Assembly: GCA_023853785.1 (NCBI GenBank)
Contig: JAJIRX010000522.1
Location: 62,001 to 126,000 of the forward strand
DNA from: Psilocybe azurescens
Lineage: Eukaryota > Basidiomycota > Agaricomycetes > Agaricales > Agrocybaceae
DNA: 64,000 bases
Direction of reading: 5' to 3'
In this document: positions 19,790-32,524 of the stretch, piece after piece
Position numbering within the stretch: the stretch's first letter is position 1
Layout: every line of letters begins with the position of its first letter
Translations under genes and position numbers: made by a program
Notes under the pieces: generated by a model
Told to the model about the DNA's origin: nothing
The model's database searches: none
What the model saw: only the letters and a program-made list of their open reading frames with translations

Positions 19790-21732
19790 TCATCTTAAAG
19801 AACTAGCCCTCAGGGTACTCGTCGACCCCCACAGACTCTCCCCTAAGCCGCCACTTCCACCACCACCAGCCTGCTCTCCCGTGCTCTCGCTTAAGTTCTT
19901 AGAACTATTCCCCATAATCACATTAAGATCCCGCTGATCCTTCTGCAAAATCTTTGTGAGATGCTGCAGCCCCGCCTGCTGCTCTGTCAGAATCTGCGCA
20001 ATCTGCGCTAGACCATCCTCATCGACGACAGCCCAATCGCCACCCGAGCCGCTGCCCGAGGTAGTCGACCGCTCCATGCTCGCGCTGACAGCTCCAATGA
20101 GGGCCCAGAGCTCGTTGAGCCGGCCTTTGACCCTCCCCCCTGCGCATCTCCTCTTCGAGCTCCTCCAATTTCCCTCGCAGAACTTCTTCTTCGGGTCGTA
20201 AAGCACTTGAGCGGATCGTAGGGAGGAGGAGGTGGAGGTGCTGGATGAAGCGCATCAGGCGCTGGATGACCTGAGTCTGCGCAGTCGCCGCGCGGAGCAG
20301 ACGCGAGGCATTGGAGACAGCATGCTGTGTGCGCAGAGCGGCGAGTCGCGTTTGCAGATCCTTCAGATTTTGCAGCTGAGCGGCGGATTGAGCAGTCTGA
20401 GCATCAACGCGAATCCGTAGATCGTCGAAACCAATGGCGATGACTGGTACAAGACTGTAAACAAAGGTATAGTTCAGCGTATATCCCAGTGGAAATTTTG
20501 ATAGAAAACGTACCATGAAGAGTCAGGGTTCTCTCGGACGGCTTTTTCCCACAACGCGTCGTTGGTGGCATTCGCTGGACGTCCATACAAATTTACTTGT
20601 TTGGGATCGACCAGATTATAGAAGTTGTACTGAAAACAAATAAAATTGAGCAGCCGAATCCCTCGAAATTTGTTCCCGAAACCAACCTGAAATTCACAAT
20701 CTTTCGAGTCCTGATTCCAAGCATTGACAATTCTTTCTACTTTTTGTGCGAGCATTATAAATTGTTGATTGGCTTCCTGCAAATTTGAGGGATTGTTCAA
20801 AGTAGAGGAACCGAAGGTATTTTGTTGAGCAGGTGCACCCAGAGCACTCGTTCCGAGTGTGCTCTTGTTTCCGCCGAACAGGGTGGATGAACCGAAAAGA
20901 GACGATTGCTGCTGCTGTGGCTGCTGCTGTTGTTGTTGATTCTGTTGCTGCTGCCCTCCGAACAGAGTTCCACCCCCGAAAATGGAACCCGTGTTGGTGT
21001 TGGTGTTCGGCGTGGTTGTCGAACCAAAAAGACTACCCCCAGTCGCAGGTTTTGCCCCAAATATATTCGTTCCAGTTGTTTGCGTGTTTCCGAAAAGATT
21101 TGTCCCCATCGTCCCAGTTGCGTTCCCTGTTTGCTGTTGGGGGTTCGAGCCAAAAAGACCGGTGCCCGTGGTGTTTCCTGGTTGCTGCTGGGCGTTGTTC
21201 GTATTCGATCCGAAAAGCCCTCCAGTTGTGTTGGTCGTGTTGCCTCCTCCAAAGATCCCCCGACTCCTGTTGCGCCTGTCCCAGGACTGGCAGTCGTGTT
21301 TGCAGCCCCGCCAAATAGATTAGCATTTGGTGCATTTCCGAACAGATTGCTACCGCCGGTGTTTCCTCCAAATATTGATGATCCTGTATTCCCTGTGGCC
21401 GCATTCACGTTCGTGTTCGTGTTGGCATTGTTGTTCCCGAAGAGCGAGGTCCCACTTGTGGTGTTTGTGGGATTAGCGTTGTTTCCGAACAGAGAAGTCC
21501 CAGTTGCAGGCTGATTCGTTGTGTTGTTGGGTGCAGCCGCTCCAAATGCGCCGAAGATGCCACCTTGTGCGGGTGCCGCAGGGTTCGTGTTCGTGGCCCC
21601 AAATGTCGATGTGGATGGATTCGTGGATCCAAACGCAGACGTCCCCGTGGCTCCCTGGTTCGCGTTTTGAGCGCCAAATACGCTCCCGCCTGCGTTGTTG
21701 TTGGTGCTACCAAAGTTTCCAAAGATCGACAT
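19790..21732 (-). CDS. NUP57: FG nucleoporin NUP57/NUP54
   Basis: A central-channel nucleoporin of the Nsp1-Nup57-Nup49 (Nup62-54-58) complex. Exon 1 is 21732-20687. It starts MSIFGNFGST and contains many FG and GLFG-type repeats (LFGN, IFGG, LFGGQQQQ) spaced by Asn/Thr/Gln-rich linkers. It then enters the conserved region, EANQQFIMLAQKVERIVNAW. Exon 2 (20629-20514) has YNFYNLVDPKQVNLYGRP. Exon 3 (20454-19790) has LVPVIAIGFDDLRIRVDAQ followed by coiled coils ending QQAGLQHLTKILQKDQRDLN. Two indels break the frame: one base missing in the G run at 21257-21261 (SPGTGATGVGG to IFGGGNTTN), and one extra in the G6 run at 20135-20140 (EELEEEMRR to VKGRLNELWALIG). Confidence 0.93.
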
Positions 21733-23357
21733 ATTTGAGAACGAGTCCTCTATTCGTGCCTATATCCTCAAATAATACAAAGAAGCTGAATGTGAAACAA
21801 AGTCATTGTTTGTCAAAAAATATTTACAGCGCACTCTCTGAACTCACGAATACACCTGATGTTTTCTAGTAGAAGACCACCGAATCAAGCTTTGAGTTGA
21901 ACCTGAAGGTTCCTGCACTTATTAGCAGACATCAGTCTACTGGTTTATAAGAAAGACATTCAACTCACAACGAAAGCCTTTCAAGTCGCGGTCGCGGACG
22001 AGTTCCCCGACAGCGTCCAACCGCGTCCCAGAATGACTATGCTTGGTTGGAACGTTAGGAACAAACAATTAACCGATCTCGGAAGGTTGGACTTAATCAA
22101 GACTTGACATAGGTAAGTACTGACTAGAGGCTCACTCAGTACCCAATATTTCACCTTGATCCCTGAGGACTTAGTCTGAACATTATTCTATACATGAAAG
22201 GCCAAAATTTTTGAACTATGAAATTATGCGGGCATTTCGGAAGACTGCGTCTGCAAAACATACCTCTAAAAATAGAACTGCTTGGACCAACAATTAAAAC
22301 CCATACTCTGCTTTCCTCTGCTCTGAATCTCCCTCTTTGACATCAGGGGCGACAAAAAGGACTAGCAATTCTGTAAATGATTCTGGTCAGAATTTATCCT
22401 CCAGAATCACCTCTGAATCATCTACTCTGAACCCCCCCTCCACCTATTAATACAAATGAAATATTTGTACTGTCGAAGTTCAAAATGGCAACCCTCTTAT
22501 GCACTAGTGTTGATTGTGCCAGTGCATCCAAGTATCACGCACGAATGCAGTCTACAAAATTAGAACTAATCATTGGGCGTTGGATGGAATTCTTCCAATA
22601 TCTAGAATATAATGAGACTCAGATATGATATTCAGTGAGACACTAGTAGTTTGTGGTTGCGGAAAGTACTGTACTATTTCGACCGTTAGTTCATGTAACG
22701 GGTAACGGGACATACTGAACTGAACGATTTTGTAAAATGTAACGGGTAACGGGGACAGATGAACACCTTCTGAAATGAACTTTTGGAGACTGAAAAATGC
22801 GAATATTTTTGCTAAACAATTGACTGTAACCTATCCATCCAAGTATATGCAGTTATAACAAGCACTATGATCCTAGTAAGCGACAGCTTCCAAGTACACA
22901 AGCTCATGGACAGCATAAGATAAGGAATACAGCCGCCGAGCATTTGAGGGATGGATGTCACTTAAATTGCACTAGTAGTGGGTATGGTGAGTGTGGCTAG
23001 CTTGTGTATTGGTGTCAGGTTACCTAATGGTTTTTGAGTGCTCCAACTCGTCACTTTCCTTCATTCTACTGACCTCGCCGTACGTCTGACACCCACGTTA
23101 GAGGCCCAGGACCGAACCAGGCTGCGAAATCATTTCCACAGACCAAGTAATGTTGAATGTCCGACATATATACAGGAACACTGGAAAGGATTCGCAGCTA
23201 ATCAGACGATCCAAATGGGTGTTATGGAGCAGGAAGAACATCAGACGTTTGTGCTTATCGTGTTTGAATTTTCACAGGCGCAAGAAGGTTGAAATGAGTC
23301 CGCCAGTCGCCCGAGTTGGCCGACTGTGTTCACTCAAGGAATACAACTATAGCTTGA
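21733..23357. other. Gene-poor interval
   Basis: This starts with the NUP57 promoter. No gene is supported after that. A 16-18 bp sequence around TGTAACGGGTAACGGG occurs twice (about 22694 and 22738). The plus-strand frame at 23038-23292 may be an upstream exon or decayed N-terminus of the gene remnant that follows. Confidence 0.45.
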
Positions 23358-23710
23358 GTGGCGTGCTTCGAGGCCTCATACTTTGAACACGCTAATGTAC
23401 AGCACGCCGTGTTAATGCGGCAGTACCAGAAATTCATACACTCTCATAATGTCGGGCGGGTTGCTGTCGTATGGACAACGGGTTTCGGCATCGTCGCGGT
23501 GGTGGATGCAATTTGGCTGAAGCAGAGGAGGGTAAACTCGATGGATGTACTGAAGGTAGCCGACGCTTTTGCGTTGGAGAGAGGCGGCGCACCTCGTGAC
23601 GACATGGTGTTTACGTCGTGAAAGACGGATCGTTATTGAGATGTAAAGAGCTTGTGGGTACCAGTTACCTGAATAAACATTGATAGCTAGGTCCAGTAAA
23701 GAGTAAAGCT
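23358..23710 (+). pseudogene. Degenerate paralog of the single-helix protein gene at 39898-40332
   Basis: The stretch YQKFIHSHNVGRVAVVWTTG, then DAIWLKQRRVNSMDVLKVAD and AFALERG, aligns with HWKFGNSQNLGWVVVIWTIG, FWMLRKRRIQKVEVLGVAKA and FALGRGHS in the minus-strand gene at 39.9 kb. The first frame stops at 23619-23621. The conserved end continues in another frame as VYVVKDGSLLR, matching LCVKDGKILR. One base is therefore out of place near 23600-23615. No N-terminus comparable to the paralog is clear. Confidence 0.5.
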
Positions 23711-24322
23711 TTCGTAGGTCAGTGAGCAATATGGTCTCGACATTATCATTTGATAGCATACACAAAGCAAAAAGTAAAGAGAAAGATGGTATACGTTTAT
23801 ATCATAGTATAGTACATGATGTTTCAAAAAATTAGCAACGACCGTACATAATTTGAATGTAAAGTGAATGCAAAAAGGTGTTTTTTGATATAAGTATTAG
23901 CTATTGAACTGGAGAGAGACTAGAATGATCGTAATAATAATAAGCGGGACAAGATGAGGATATGTCGTTACCCAAGAATGTTATCAAAATCAAATGTGGT
24001 AGCGGCAATGGAAGATGTTGGATTGGATCGTTGGGGATCCAGTACCAAACCAAGGATCGGATCATAAATGGACAAGAATAACAAGACATGATAGCAGCAA
24101 GGGGTGGCATAAACAAGAAATCGGCGGCCAGAATATGTACATAGTAAAAGAAAAAAGAAGGAAGGAAACAAGAACGAGGCAAAAGGAAAATCAACAGACG
24201 ACAAGATAGGAACCAAAAAGTCAGAATATGCGCAATCCTGAACAAGGAAACTAAACAAAAAAAAAGAGGAACAAAACACAAACAAAACAAAAAAAAAAAG
24301 ATATCGCGGCGGTCTGAGGTTA
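23711..24322. other. 3' flank of CAC2 and spacer
   Basis: A-rich sequence with polyA tracts near 24255-24300. An apparent minus-strand open frame continuing from CAC2 into this interval is judged an artefact of a frameshift at the CAC2 C-terminus. Confidence 0.5.
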
Positions 24323-27273
24323 TCATGACTCCAAATCACCCACACGCGTGAGCGCGACTCTCCTCTTTTCTTCTTGGGCGGCTCTTGGATCTTGTCAGCA
24401 TCACTGACAGCCGCCGCCGCCGGCTTCTCACCAGTTGAGGACCCAGCCTCATTGTTGTTGCTGCCCTGGGGATTCTGCTCGACCAACGTCGACATCGAGA
24501 AGTACGCCTCAGAGCCATCCACACTGGCAGCCGGAGTCAATGGCGGCTCGTTCCTCTTCTTCGAGTTCGACGCCTGAGGCTGCGAATGCTGAGCCTGAGC
24601 TTGGGACGATGATGGTGCCGCATAAGGCAGCGGCAGACTGACGCTCGCCGACGAAGGCGTCGCCGCCGGGGTAACCTGGGCGGACGACGACGCGGGGTAA
24701 TTGCTATTGCTATTGCTGTTCGGCCCATACGAGATGGGCACAGAGTGGTGGTGCGCAATGGACTGAAACTGCAGCGTGTACTGCTGGGTGTGGTACGCGG
24801 GCAGAATCTCGTCGAACACGATCAGCGTGCAGTACCCATCCCGTGATGAGAGTATGAGGCATTGGCCGTCTGGAGACCTGTGATTGAACATTAATTAGCA
24901 CGGGGTGGTTGAGAGCAAGCGCGGAGCAAGCTTAGGAGAACAAGGATAAGAACGTACCACGTCATATCTGTGAACTCATCGTAATGCAGCTTCGTGAGCA
25001 AACATAGAGGAGTGGCTTGTTGTGTGTCATAGATGGCGACAGTGTCCATCGTCACCACCGCGAAGAGCATTCGGTAAGGCAGAGCAAAGACCGAGCTTGT
25101 CTGCACCACTGTTCCTCCTCCGTTGTTGTTGTTGTTGTTCTGTGACGGTGCAGGAGTAGAAGGCTTTGATTCCGCAGGAGTAGGTGGCCGCAAATCCACA
25201 GGCGAAAGTGCAGGGGAAGAAGCGACAATATTCGACGTCGAGATCGCAGGTCGTGGCGTCGGCGTCGCAATCGTGCCTGGCGCAGGCGTGCGCTGGGGTG
25301 TCATCAGTATGCTGCTGCTACTCGCTCCCCCAGGAGCCGCAGGCATGATCGGGTTCTCCGACGGCCTCAACGGGCCCAACACATCCACGTCCATCACACC
25401 ATCCACACCCTTCTCCAAAACACCAAACGGCAGGCTGTCCTTCTTTCCTTCCTCTTCTGTTGTATTGGATCCTCCGGGCGGCGACACGCCCGGGCGCAGG
25501 TCATAGAGGATGGGCGAGAAGCGCACAGCGACACTCGCCTTTTTATGGCCCGGCAACTGTGCAATCGGCGGTCTAGCGAAGTTGGCGCGAGAGTAGATGT
25601 ACACAGAGGAAGATGAGCCCGCCTGGACGGCGGCGGTGGCCGGAGGTTCTGAGGGGTGCCCCTTCCTCCCCCGCGAAGGGGTGGTGTCTTCGCCCGGCTT
25701 CGTCGAGACAGGAGGCCGGAGTCACAGACGGGTCTTCGAATTGGCCAGCAGGTGTCAAGAGCAGGCCACCATCAGGGCTAAACGTCAGCCTCCTGAAAAA
25801 GTTTGTGTAGCTTTCATCTCCGTATAGTTTAACGTTGGCCCACAGCGCCGCAGTGGGCGCATTGGAAGACGAGGGTAAACTCCTGATAGCTGGGAGGGGC
25901 GGCATCGGCGATGGCGAGCGTCCATATCGGCTGTTGTTGTTGTTATTGCTGAAAGTCGACGGCGAGCCGGGGGCGTTGGAGCTAAATGAGGACCTCCTAG
26001 AAGAGCCTTCAATAGGCGGTGGAGGGAACATGAATGCAGGGGTGCTGGTGACAGATGTCGCAGGCGTCAGCGGAGCTCCTTCCCTGCCGTATCCAGAAGC
26101 CGAGCTCTGCGCATCCTCATTCAAATCCAGGGCGATTGCTGAGGACGACTCCAGGTCGCTTGCAGTGGATGCCCGTCGGAACATCCGGGGCCGCCCGCCC
26201 TGGGCACTTGGGGTGCGAGAATGGCTATGGCTGTGTCTGTGGGGCATGCGTGTGTTCTTCCCTACTGCGTGTGCTTCGAATGCACCCCCGGGCTTGGTCG
26301 TGATATTGTAGATGTGCATGGACCGATCGCTGCTTTGGGTGGCGATGTATTCGTTCAATGGATCCCAAGCAACGCCCTGCACGTAGTGCAGATGTTCAGC
26401 AATCTCATGCACGCATTTGCCTGTAAAACGAACTCTAAGAACGGGGTTCAAAACTGAGCCGAAAGGAAGCGCACCATCTGCAGCGGCGAAAACTCTCGCG
26501 GTGTTGTCGGTGCTCCCAGCAATAATATACTCTCCGCTTGGACTCCACGCCAGATCATAGACTTGCATTGTAGTGCATCTAAAGCACTCATTAGCACTAT
26601 TTCGTGACGTTTCATGAACGACATCGAAGGCTCACCTGAATGTTGTTCTGGGCTTCCAGTATTCTTTTTCGTACTGTAGATCTTCGGGACTGAGGTCGCT
26701 TCCGTAAGTCGCTGCTTGTGGGCTGGAAGACGGTGCCCAGATGATGATCATGCCATCTGTGGATGCATTCTTTAGAGCAGAGTCCGCGCAACGGTTGATA
26801 GGCAGACTTACCATCGCCAGCAGACGCGACGAGCTCCCCCTTCATGTCGCGAGTGATGAGTCTTTAGGCAAACGAAAAAGAGCGAGAACATACCATTTGG
26901 AGAAAACCGAACCACGTTGACCGCTGCTGAGTGGCGACTCAGAGTGGCAAGGTACTCTACACGCGGTGGTCTTGAAGCATTGGCTGCAGTTGGGTCCGCC
27001 TCCGCCAAAAGTGTTGGGGGTCTAATGTGAGGATGAACCATCCAAATCTGCAATATACCCAGTAAGCAATGGACGCGCCGCCCTGATCAACGCCCTCTCA
27101 CTCACTCTGACATGGTTATCCTCTCCCCCCGTTGCCAACCTGTAGCTCTGTGAGGCATAGTTTTTCTCCTGCCCTGCACCCGGACGCGCCTTTTTGAAAG
27201 GCAATGGTTGAAAGTCGCAGGTGGATATGGGTTTGCTGTCGTGCCATCTGATCTCTAGAGTTCGAAAACGCAT
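24323..27273 (-). CDS. CAC2: Chromatin assembly factor 1 subunit B (p60), WD40 protein
   Basis: A subunit of the CAF-1 histone H3-H4 chaperone that acts in replication-coupled nucleosome assembly. Exons: 27273-27106, 27047-26894, about 26840-26815, 26756-26636, 26578-26475, 26420-24958, 24877-24323. WD40 repeats include LEIRWHDSKPISTCDFQP, LATGGEDNHVR, HSAAVNVVRFSPNG, LVASAGD with MIIIWAPSS, VYDLAWSPSGEYIIAGSTDN, HYVQGVAWDPLNEYIATQSS, LHYDEFTDMTW and SPDGQCLILSSRDGYCT. A long Ser/Pro/Asn-rich insert lies between the central repeats. Three indels appear: an extra G at 26836-26840, an extra base in 25676-25716, and a base out of place near 24361-24371. Beyond the last, a basic tail reading KKKR...RVALTRVGDLES ends at TGA 24323-24325. 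It resembles the Asf1-binding B-domain-like tail of this family. Confidence 0.92.
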
Positions 27274-28369
27274 TTCGCTGGGGTTTGACGCGCTCAGCGG
27301 CGTGTAGTTGTAGTAGACAATAAAAGTATTTGACGGTTTGTGTCGATGTCGGTGGGAGAAAAGGAGATGGTCACGATATTCAAGGTACTTTATCACCGTC
27401 AGTGATGACAACTTCGCAGGCTTGCCCAATTTGTGTAACCTTTTTATCCATCCGCTTTGATCTCAGTTTCATTCGCGGTTTTTAAACAACTAAGCCGAGC
27501 CAAGGCTCATTCAGTTCTATTGAAGAGGAAGAGCACCGTGTTGGAACCCAGACCCATTGGTAATACAAAGGGGATATACGGTGGACTCAATCCACACTGG
27601 TGGTTGGGCACATGTTTCAAATGAACAAGAATGTGCCCGTGGGTGCTTCGGAGTCAGAGTCGTGCGTGACGATCTTGAACACAGGGTATTGTCCTTGAAA
27701 AGTTCCCTACAACACTACTTAAGGGACCTTTTGATTATTGTTGCTCAGATGGTTTGTGTGCAGTCGTTGCTCTCAGTCTATAACATATTCAAGTCTACAC
27801 TAGATCTACACCCTGTCGGAACTTCAGCCTAAACTTGTCAAATTGGAATACCTATTTATTCAAATTTATAGATGGGCTGTGTAGCAATAGAATGTTTTCC
27901 AAGTCTGGATCGATTAAACCCAGGTGCATCAATAGCCATATCGCGCACCAAATCACATACTTGCCGATAATCAGCGTAATAATATAGAAACACAGGAGCC
28001 CCAATGCGTTTCGAAACCAGAGCCAGAGCGAAGCTTTGCTCAAGAAAGTCTTGAGGCTGGGACTTGAACGAAGGTCTCAACAGACCCGGAAAGATAAGCA
28101 TAGGTATCTTGAATCTTCTTCTGAGCGGATAAATAAGTCGGTCAAATACGCATGAGATGAGACTCAACAGCGAACATTTTCCATCCTCATTGAATTGAAT
28201 ATTTTCCCTCCAATAAATGTAGTTTAGCATCAATGTGAGCCTCCAGCCACAAGGTGATTTTTAGAGCGAGCGATGGTCTAATTTGCAATCAGAAAGAGCC
28301 CACAAGATATAAGCAAGGTATAGCACACACTTGTTGACATAAAAACGAATCCACATTTTGAGGCTGAGG
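27274..28369. other. CAC2 promoter and a spacer with one unresolved open frame
   Basis: A 125-codon minus-strand frame (28233-27856) includes LISCVFDRLIYPLRRRFKIP and overlaps another open frame with two hydrophobic stretches (LLCFYIITLIIGKYVIWCAI). One may be an exon of an unrecognised membrane protein, but no splice-supported model could be built. Confidence 0.35.
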
Positions 28370-29327
28370 CTAAGTTGAGTTCGAGTCACCACTGGCAGGA
28401 ATAGGCCCCCACGAGTACGCCACAGCCTTGACATCCTCAGAGACCTCAAGATTGTTCGGAAGGCGGAGGTTCAGATCAGTGAAAATCCTATAGATAGCTT
28501 CCGCAGAGACGCCGCTAGCGACGAGAAACTCGGGCTCCACGCCCCACCCCAGCAGATCGAGCACGAGAGATTTCGCTTGGTCAAGCTCTTCCGGCGAAAC
28601 TTTGAAAACGCAATGTCAGTTGCGGTTGTGTGCGAGGATAATACAGGATGAATGAGAACACAAGCACGAGTCATAGTAGGAATAGAAATGCTAGACACCC
28701 ACAAGGTCTAATGAAATCAGAATCAGAAGTTTCTCCCGGTGGTGGCACAGCATCACCTTCAAGCGTTGACTCTCGTTGTGGCGAAGACGAGATAGAATCA
28801 GCCTACATCATCATCCTGTTTAGTCGATTCTGGAGGCGAGGTAACATGCTGTAAAGAATCGGGCGACAGCACAGGTGTCTTCGTCTCCACTTTCGGGGAG
28901 CGCGACCGTGACGGCGAGTGTACCGTAGCCGCAGATTCCACAGTAGTAGTATGATCTTTGTTCATCCCAGTTTCCGAAGCAACTTCAGTTTCAGGAGCGT
29001 CCCTTTTAGCAGACTTAGTGGGTGCATGTTCGTGCAGCACCGACACCAGCAATGCGCCACTGTCATTATCCGAGTCTGCTGAGGCCGGTGGAGTTGTTGT
29101 TGATGCTGGTACTGGTGCGTCCACCAAAGTCTCTTTAGCATTGAACCCATCTGCATCCACACCACCCGGTGCATTCGACAACCCAGGTATATACTCCATA
29201 TCCGACTGGCCCACAGACGCTCTGCGGAACTTCGCCTTGCGCTGGAATTTAGACGCCAGATTTGCTGTGCCGGCTGAGGGTGGTGGGGCGGGCTACTAGT
29301 CGATTGAGTGTCTTCTTGCGATGTCAT
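28370..29327 (-). CDS. Hypothetical low-complexity protein with a conserved-looking C-terminal segment
   Basis: The N-terminus MTSQEDTQSTSSP is followed, after one apparently missing C in the run at 29290-29292, by SAGTANLASKFQRKAKFRRA and MEYIPGLSNAPGGVDADGFN. A Ser/Thr/Pro/acidic region runs to STKQDDD at about 28807. After an intron the C-terminal exon (about 28604-28370) reads SPEELDQAKSLVLDLLGWGV, ASGVSAEAIYRIFTDLNLRL and NLEVSEDVKAVAYSWGP, a compact helical segment. The join between the parts is not settled. I do not recognise the family. Confidence 0.5.
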
Positions 29328-29610
29328 AAGTAGATAGTTTGGATATTTATCTGGGAGTTTTAGATTGTGTCAGTGTATATCGTTGACTTTACCTGGGCTA
29401 GTGAGACGGTGGAGGTTGGAAGTAAGGTCAGGTATGATCATGATCACATGTTACCGCGTTCGCGAGTCATGTGATATATGTCCATGTAAACCCTTTAGGG
29501 GCGTTGCTTCACTCTCTCTTAGGCTTTTATTTTCTCGATCGCTGAGTCTGTCGCTCATTTATCCCAGTTCCCATGAAATGTCAACTATATATTACATTCA
29601 TATCGTTACA

Positions 29611-31735
29611 TCAAATCCATTGGGTCATTCTACGCCTTGACATGAGGAACCTAGATGTAAAGAAACATATCGCACCGCAAAGCACAGATATTCCAGAGTA
29701 GATGGTGGGTCGCCACCATATAAACGACGTTGAAAGTAACGCCCCCGCAATAGGTGTTCCTAAAATAAAGTCAACGAGTCAGAAACGTCACATACCAGTC
29801 CTTACGTTTTTAACTAGGAAGAAAAAAAAACATACCAACTAGACCCCCAAGACCTATTAATTAATTTAACATTGCAAATAACTGTAGAGCTTTCTTCCAG
29901 CGCGAAATGAATGTTTACTCACCTGTGAAAGTAAAGCATATCCCAAGCCGTGCTCCAATTTCCGAGTCGTTATCCGCAGTCGTCCCAATCATGGGAGCAA
30001 GCAGACTTACGTCTACAGCATATTCCATACGATCAGCCGACTTCAGTAACATGCATACACTGGCACAGAAAAGCTAAAAACTCACAAGCCCCGGAGAAAA
30101 ACCCATACAGAATCGCGAATATTATAGTACCGGCCGCTGTCTTGATGCCCAACGTACAGAAAACAAGCACGGACGCCATGAACACGTTCGCCACCACCAC
30201 GTTGAACGCGCCCATCCTGTAGACAAGCGCGTTTGAGAAAATACGGCCCAAGACACTCGCCGCATTCAATATGGCTATCTGTTTCATTGAACCCTGAGCG
30301 TTTGGTATCTGTGATAATAATAATAATACGTACCGTGTAAAAAGCCAAATGAGGGCTGATCCCGTTTTTAATGGCGTTCAGCTGGACAAAGAATATAGGA
30401 TAGTATAATCCTGAAAGCGTCACCACCGTCCTAAATAAAGTCCTTTTGTCAATTCACCAATAGCCATAGCCACAGCCAAAATGGGACATCGAGACCCCAC
30501 AGCGGCGTACCCAAAAACCATTATAATATAAGGCGGGTCTTTAAGAAACTGTCGCATATTCTGAAGAGTACCATTCGCCTTGCTCCTATTCTGCGGATAA
30601 CGCGGTTTCATAAGAATCAAGGAGAGGATAAGTAGACCAGCGTTCAAGCCTGCGCTGGCTTTGACGCCGGAATGGAATCCAAGAGAGCCTTGAAACCATC
30701 GATTGAGCATGATGGGATGCAGTGCGCCACCAACCGCTGATCCCTAAACAATTTCAGCCTTGAGATACACATACAAAGACAGAGAATTCGACGAGGATGA
30801 TTTACACATGTCGCAATTCCGATAGCGAGTGCGCGTCGCTTTTTAAAATAATGTGATATAATCCCCAAAGCTGGGACGTACAGCGTTCCAATGGCCATAC
30901 CGAGGCCGATACCTTGCGCAAGGAAAAGCTTTAATTCAAAAACCCCACGCGTCAGCTGTACATTCCATGTCACAATCAAAAAAATATTAGAGCCACCTGG
31001 TAGTACTGCTCCGGTTGGGTGATGGATACCATGAACAGACTGAACACGAAAAGAGCAGAGCCTGCAATCATCAAATGATAGCTAAAATTAAATTCAGACA
31101 TCAACAGAGCAGCAGACAGCGAAAGATATTAAAAGATGGTTTGGTAAGCGGAACAAAACGGAAACGCACAAATAGCCTGCGTCGAAGGCGCGGCCTGTGA
31201 ACAACCCGACAGAGAGAGAAAGACAGAGCTGGACGCTGCCTATCCAACTACGATGGTTGAATTTGACAACCAAGGATGAGTGCCCGATATAAGAATCACC
31301 TTATTTGAGAAGATGTGCTCGTCTCGACCAGATACTGACGAACATAAAAATCTATCAGTATTGATGATCAGATAGAGCGCCCTATACAAATGATGACATG
31401 CTATAACTTACCATTGTAAACTCCATAAGCATTGGTGTATCTTTCAAGTGGAACCATAGACGTGAGAATGAACATGCGAGATCTGTAAGATAAGGCGACA
31501 TAATACGTACCCAAATGAGCAGAATTGCGACAAGAATCTAGAAAAATTCCGTAAATCATGGGCTATCCGGCGGCATGAACAGAAGATCTTACACGCCTGC
31601 TACCACTGACCACGCGCGCAAGCCTCCTTCAGGCAATGTGTTTTCGTCGCAACTGCCCGCATTCTTGCTGACCTCTTCAGCAACCGTCAATGTCTTTTCT
31701 TGTGCAGCTTCCACCTCTTTCTCATAAGAGGACAT
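29611..31735 (-). CDS. MFS transporter, monocarboxylate-transporter-like
   Basis: A fungal MCT-type major facilitator, predicted in the plasma membrane, importing or exporting an unknown organic acid or vitamin-like substrate. Many small exons with good splice sites are readable. The cytosolic start is MSSYEKEVEAAQEKTLTVAE, then GGLRAWSVVAG and FLSQFCSFG, then GYTNAYGVYN, SWIGSVQLCLSLSVGLFTGR, AQGIGLGMAIGTLYVPALGI, ISHYFKKRRALAIGIAT, GALHPIMLNRWFQGSLGF, YYPIFFVQLNAIKNGISP, ILNAASVLGRIFSNALV, GTIIFAILYGFFSGA, VSLLAPMIGTTADNDSEIGA, GLGGLVGTPIAGALL and a last helix before RFLMSRRRMTQWI. About 12 helices are expected. I saw no frameshift. Confidence 0.9.
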
Positions 31736-32524
31736 AACTCGTCTAGATTGCCATGCAATCAATCTTCAGCTTCGAGTGTGTAGATTACGAAAGGGGACTC
31801 ACGACTCTATCTCACTACTTCTGAGCTGTTGCGTAGATTTCGACAGAATACAGCCCAGCCTCTAGAATGTGATGCACTCCACGTAGACAGAACGCACGCA
31901 GACCGTGAGCGTTGCTTGAAGGAAAGAAGAGAAAATTGAAATGGACATGCATAAGTATAGCATCAGTTTATAAGAATAAGACAGGGGTCGGTAAAGCAAA
32001 TTGATTATTGCGGCAATTCTCATCATGCCGCCGGCTAAGTTCCATGTGATCGGTTCACGAGGCTGACGACAACTGACGACAAGTGCACAAATCAGCACAC
32101 CAGCCTCTGAAAAATGGCAATAGAGTCGAAAGGTTAGGAGTAAACCCTTGATATCTGCTCAAAGATCAGCCTGGAAAGACACCGGATGCCAAATATACTC
32201 ACCAGTGGAGCTTTAAACCGACGACGACGAAGCAATGAGGTGAGCTATTGCAGCCAGTTGCACAGGCATGCTCAAGAACAAAGATCACACTCGGAACTGG
32301 ACAGGAAATTGATTACGAAAGATGTGGTGACGCGATTCACTTCGAAATGCGACAAAGTCGCAGAATTCCATTCTATAAAATTTTATAGCTAAATATACAT
32401 CGTATCCTAGTATCGTATCTAGAAAAACTCAACAAAGGTGTAGAAGAGCAGAGGTTCGGGCGAGCTCACCGATAAATTAATGCTGACTAATAAAATACAG
32501 TAACTTTTGTGAGTACCATCCATG
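31736..32524. other. Intergenic spacer
   Basis: This is the MFS gene promoter plus the 3' flank of RPB9. Short open frames are not supported by splice sites or composition. Confidence 0.5.

Noticed and set aside
20833..21514. Long plus-strand open frames across 20.8-21.5 kb
   Set aside because: They are antisense reflections of the repetitive FG-repeat coding sequence of NUP57.
23968..24322. C-terminal extension of CAC2 with hydrophobic sequence
   Set aside because: It results from a frame error at 24361-24371; the shifted frame gives the expected basic tail and a stop.
25123..26311. Plus-strand open frames inside the CAC2 locus
   Set aside because: Antisense shadows of the Ser/Pro-rich insert of CAC2.
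27557..27832. 91-codon plus-strand frame upstream of CAC2
   Set aside because: It lies in the promoter side of CAC2, with no splice sites, domain or protein-like conservation.
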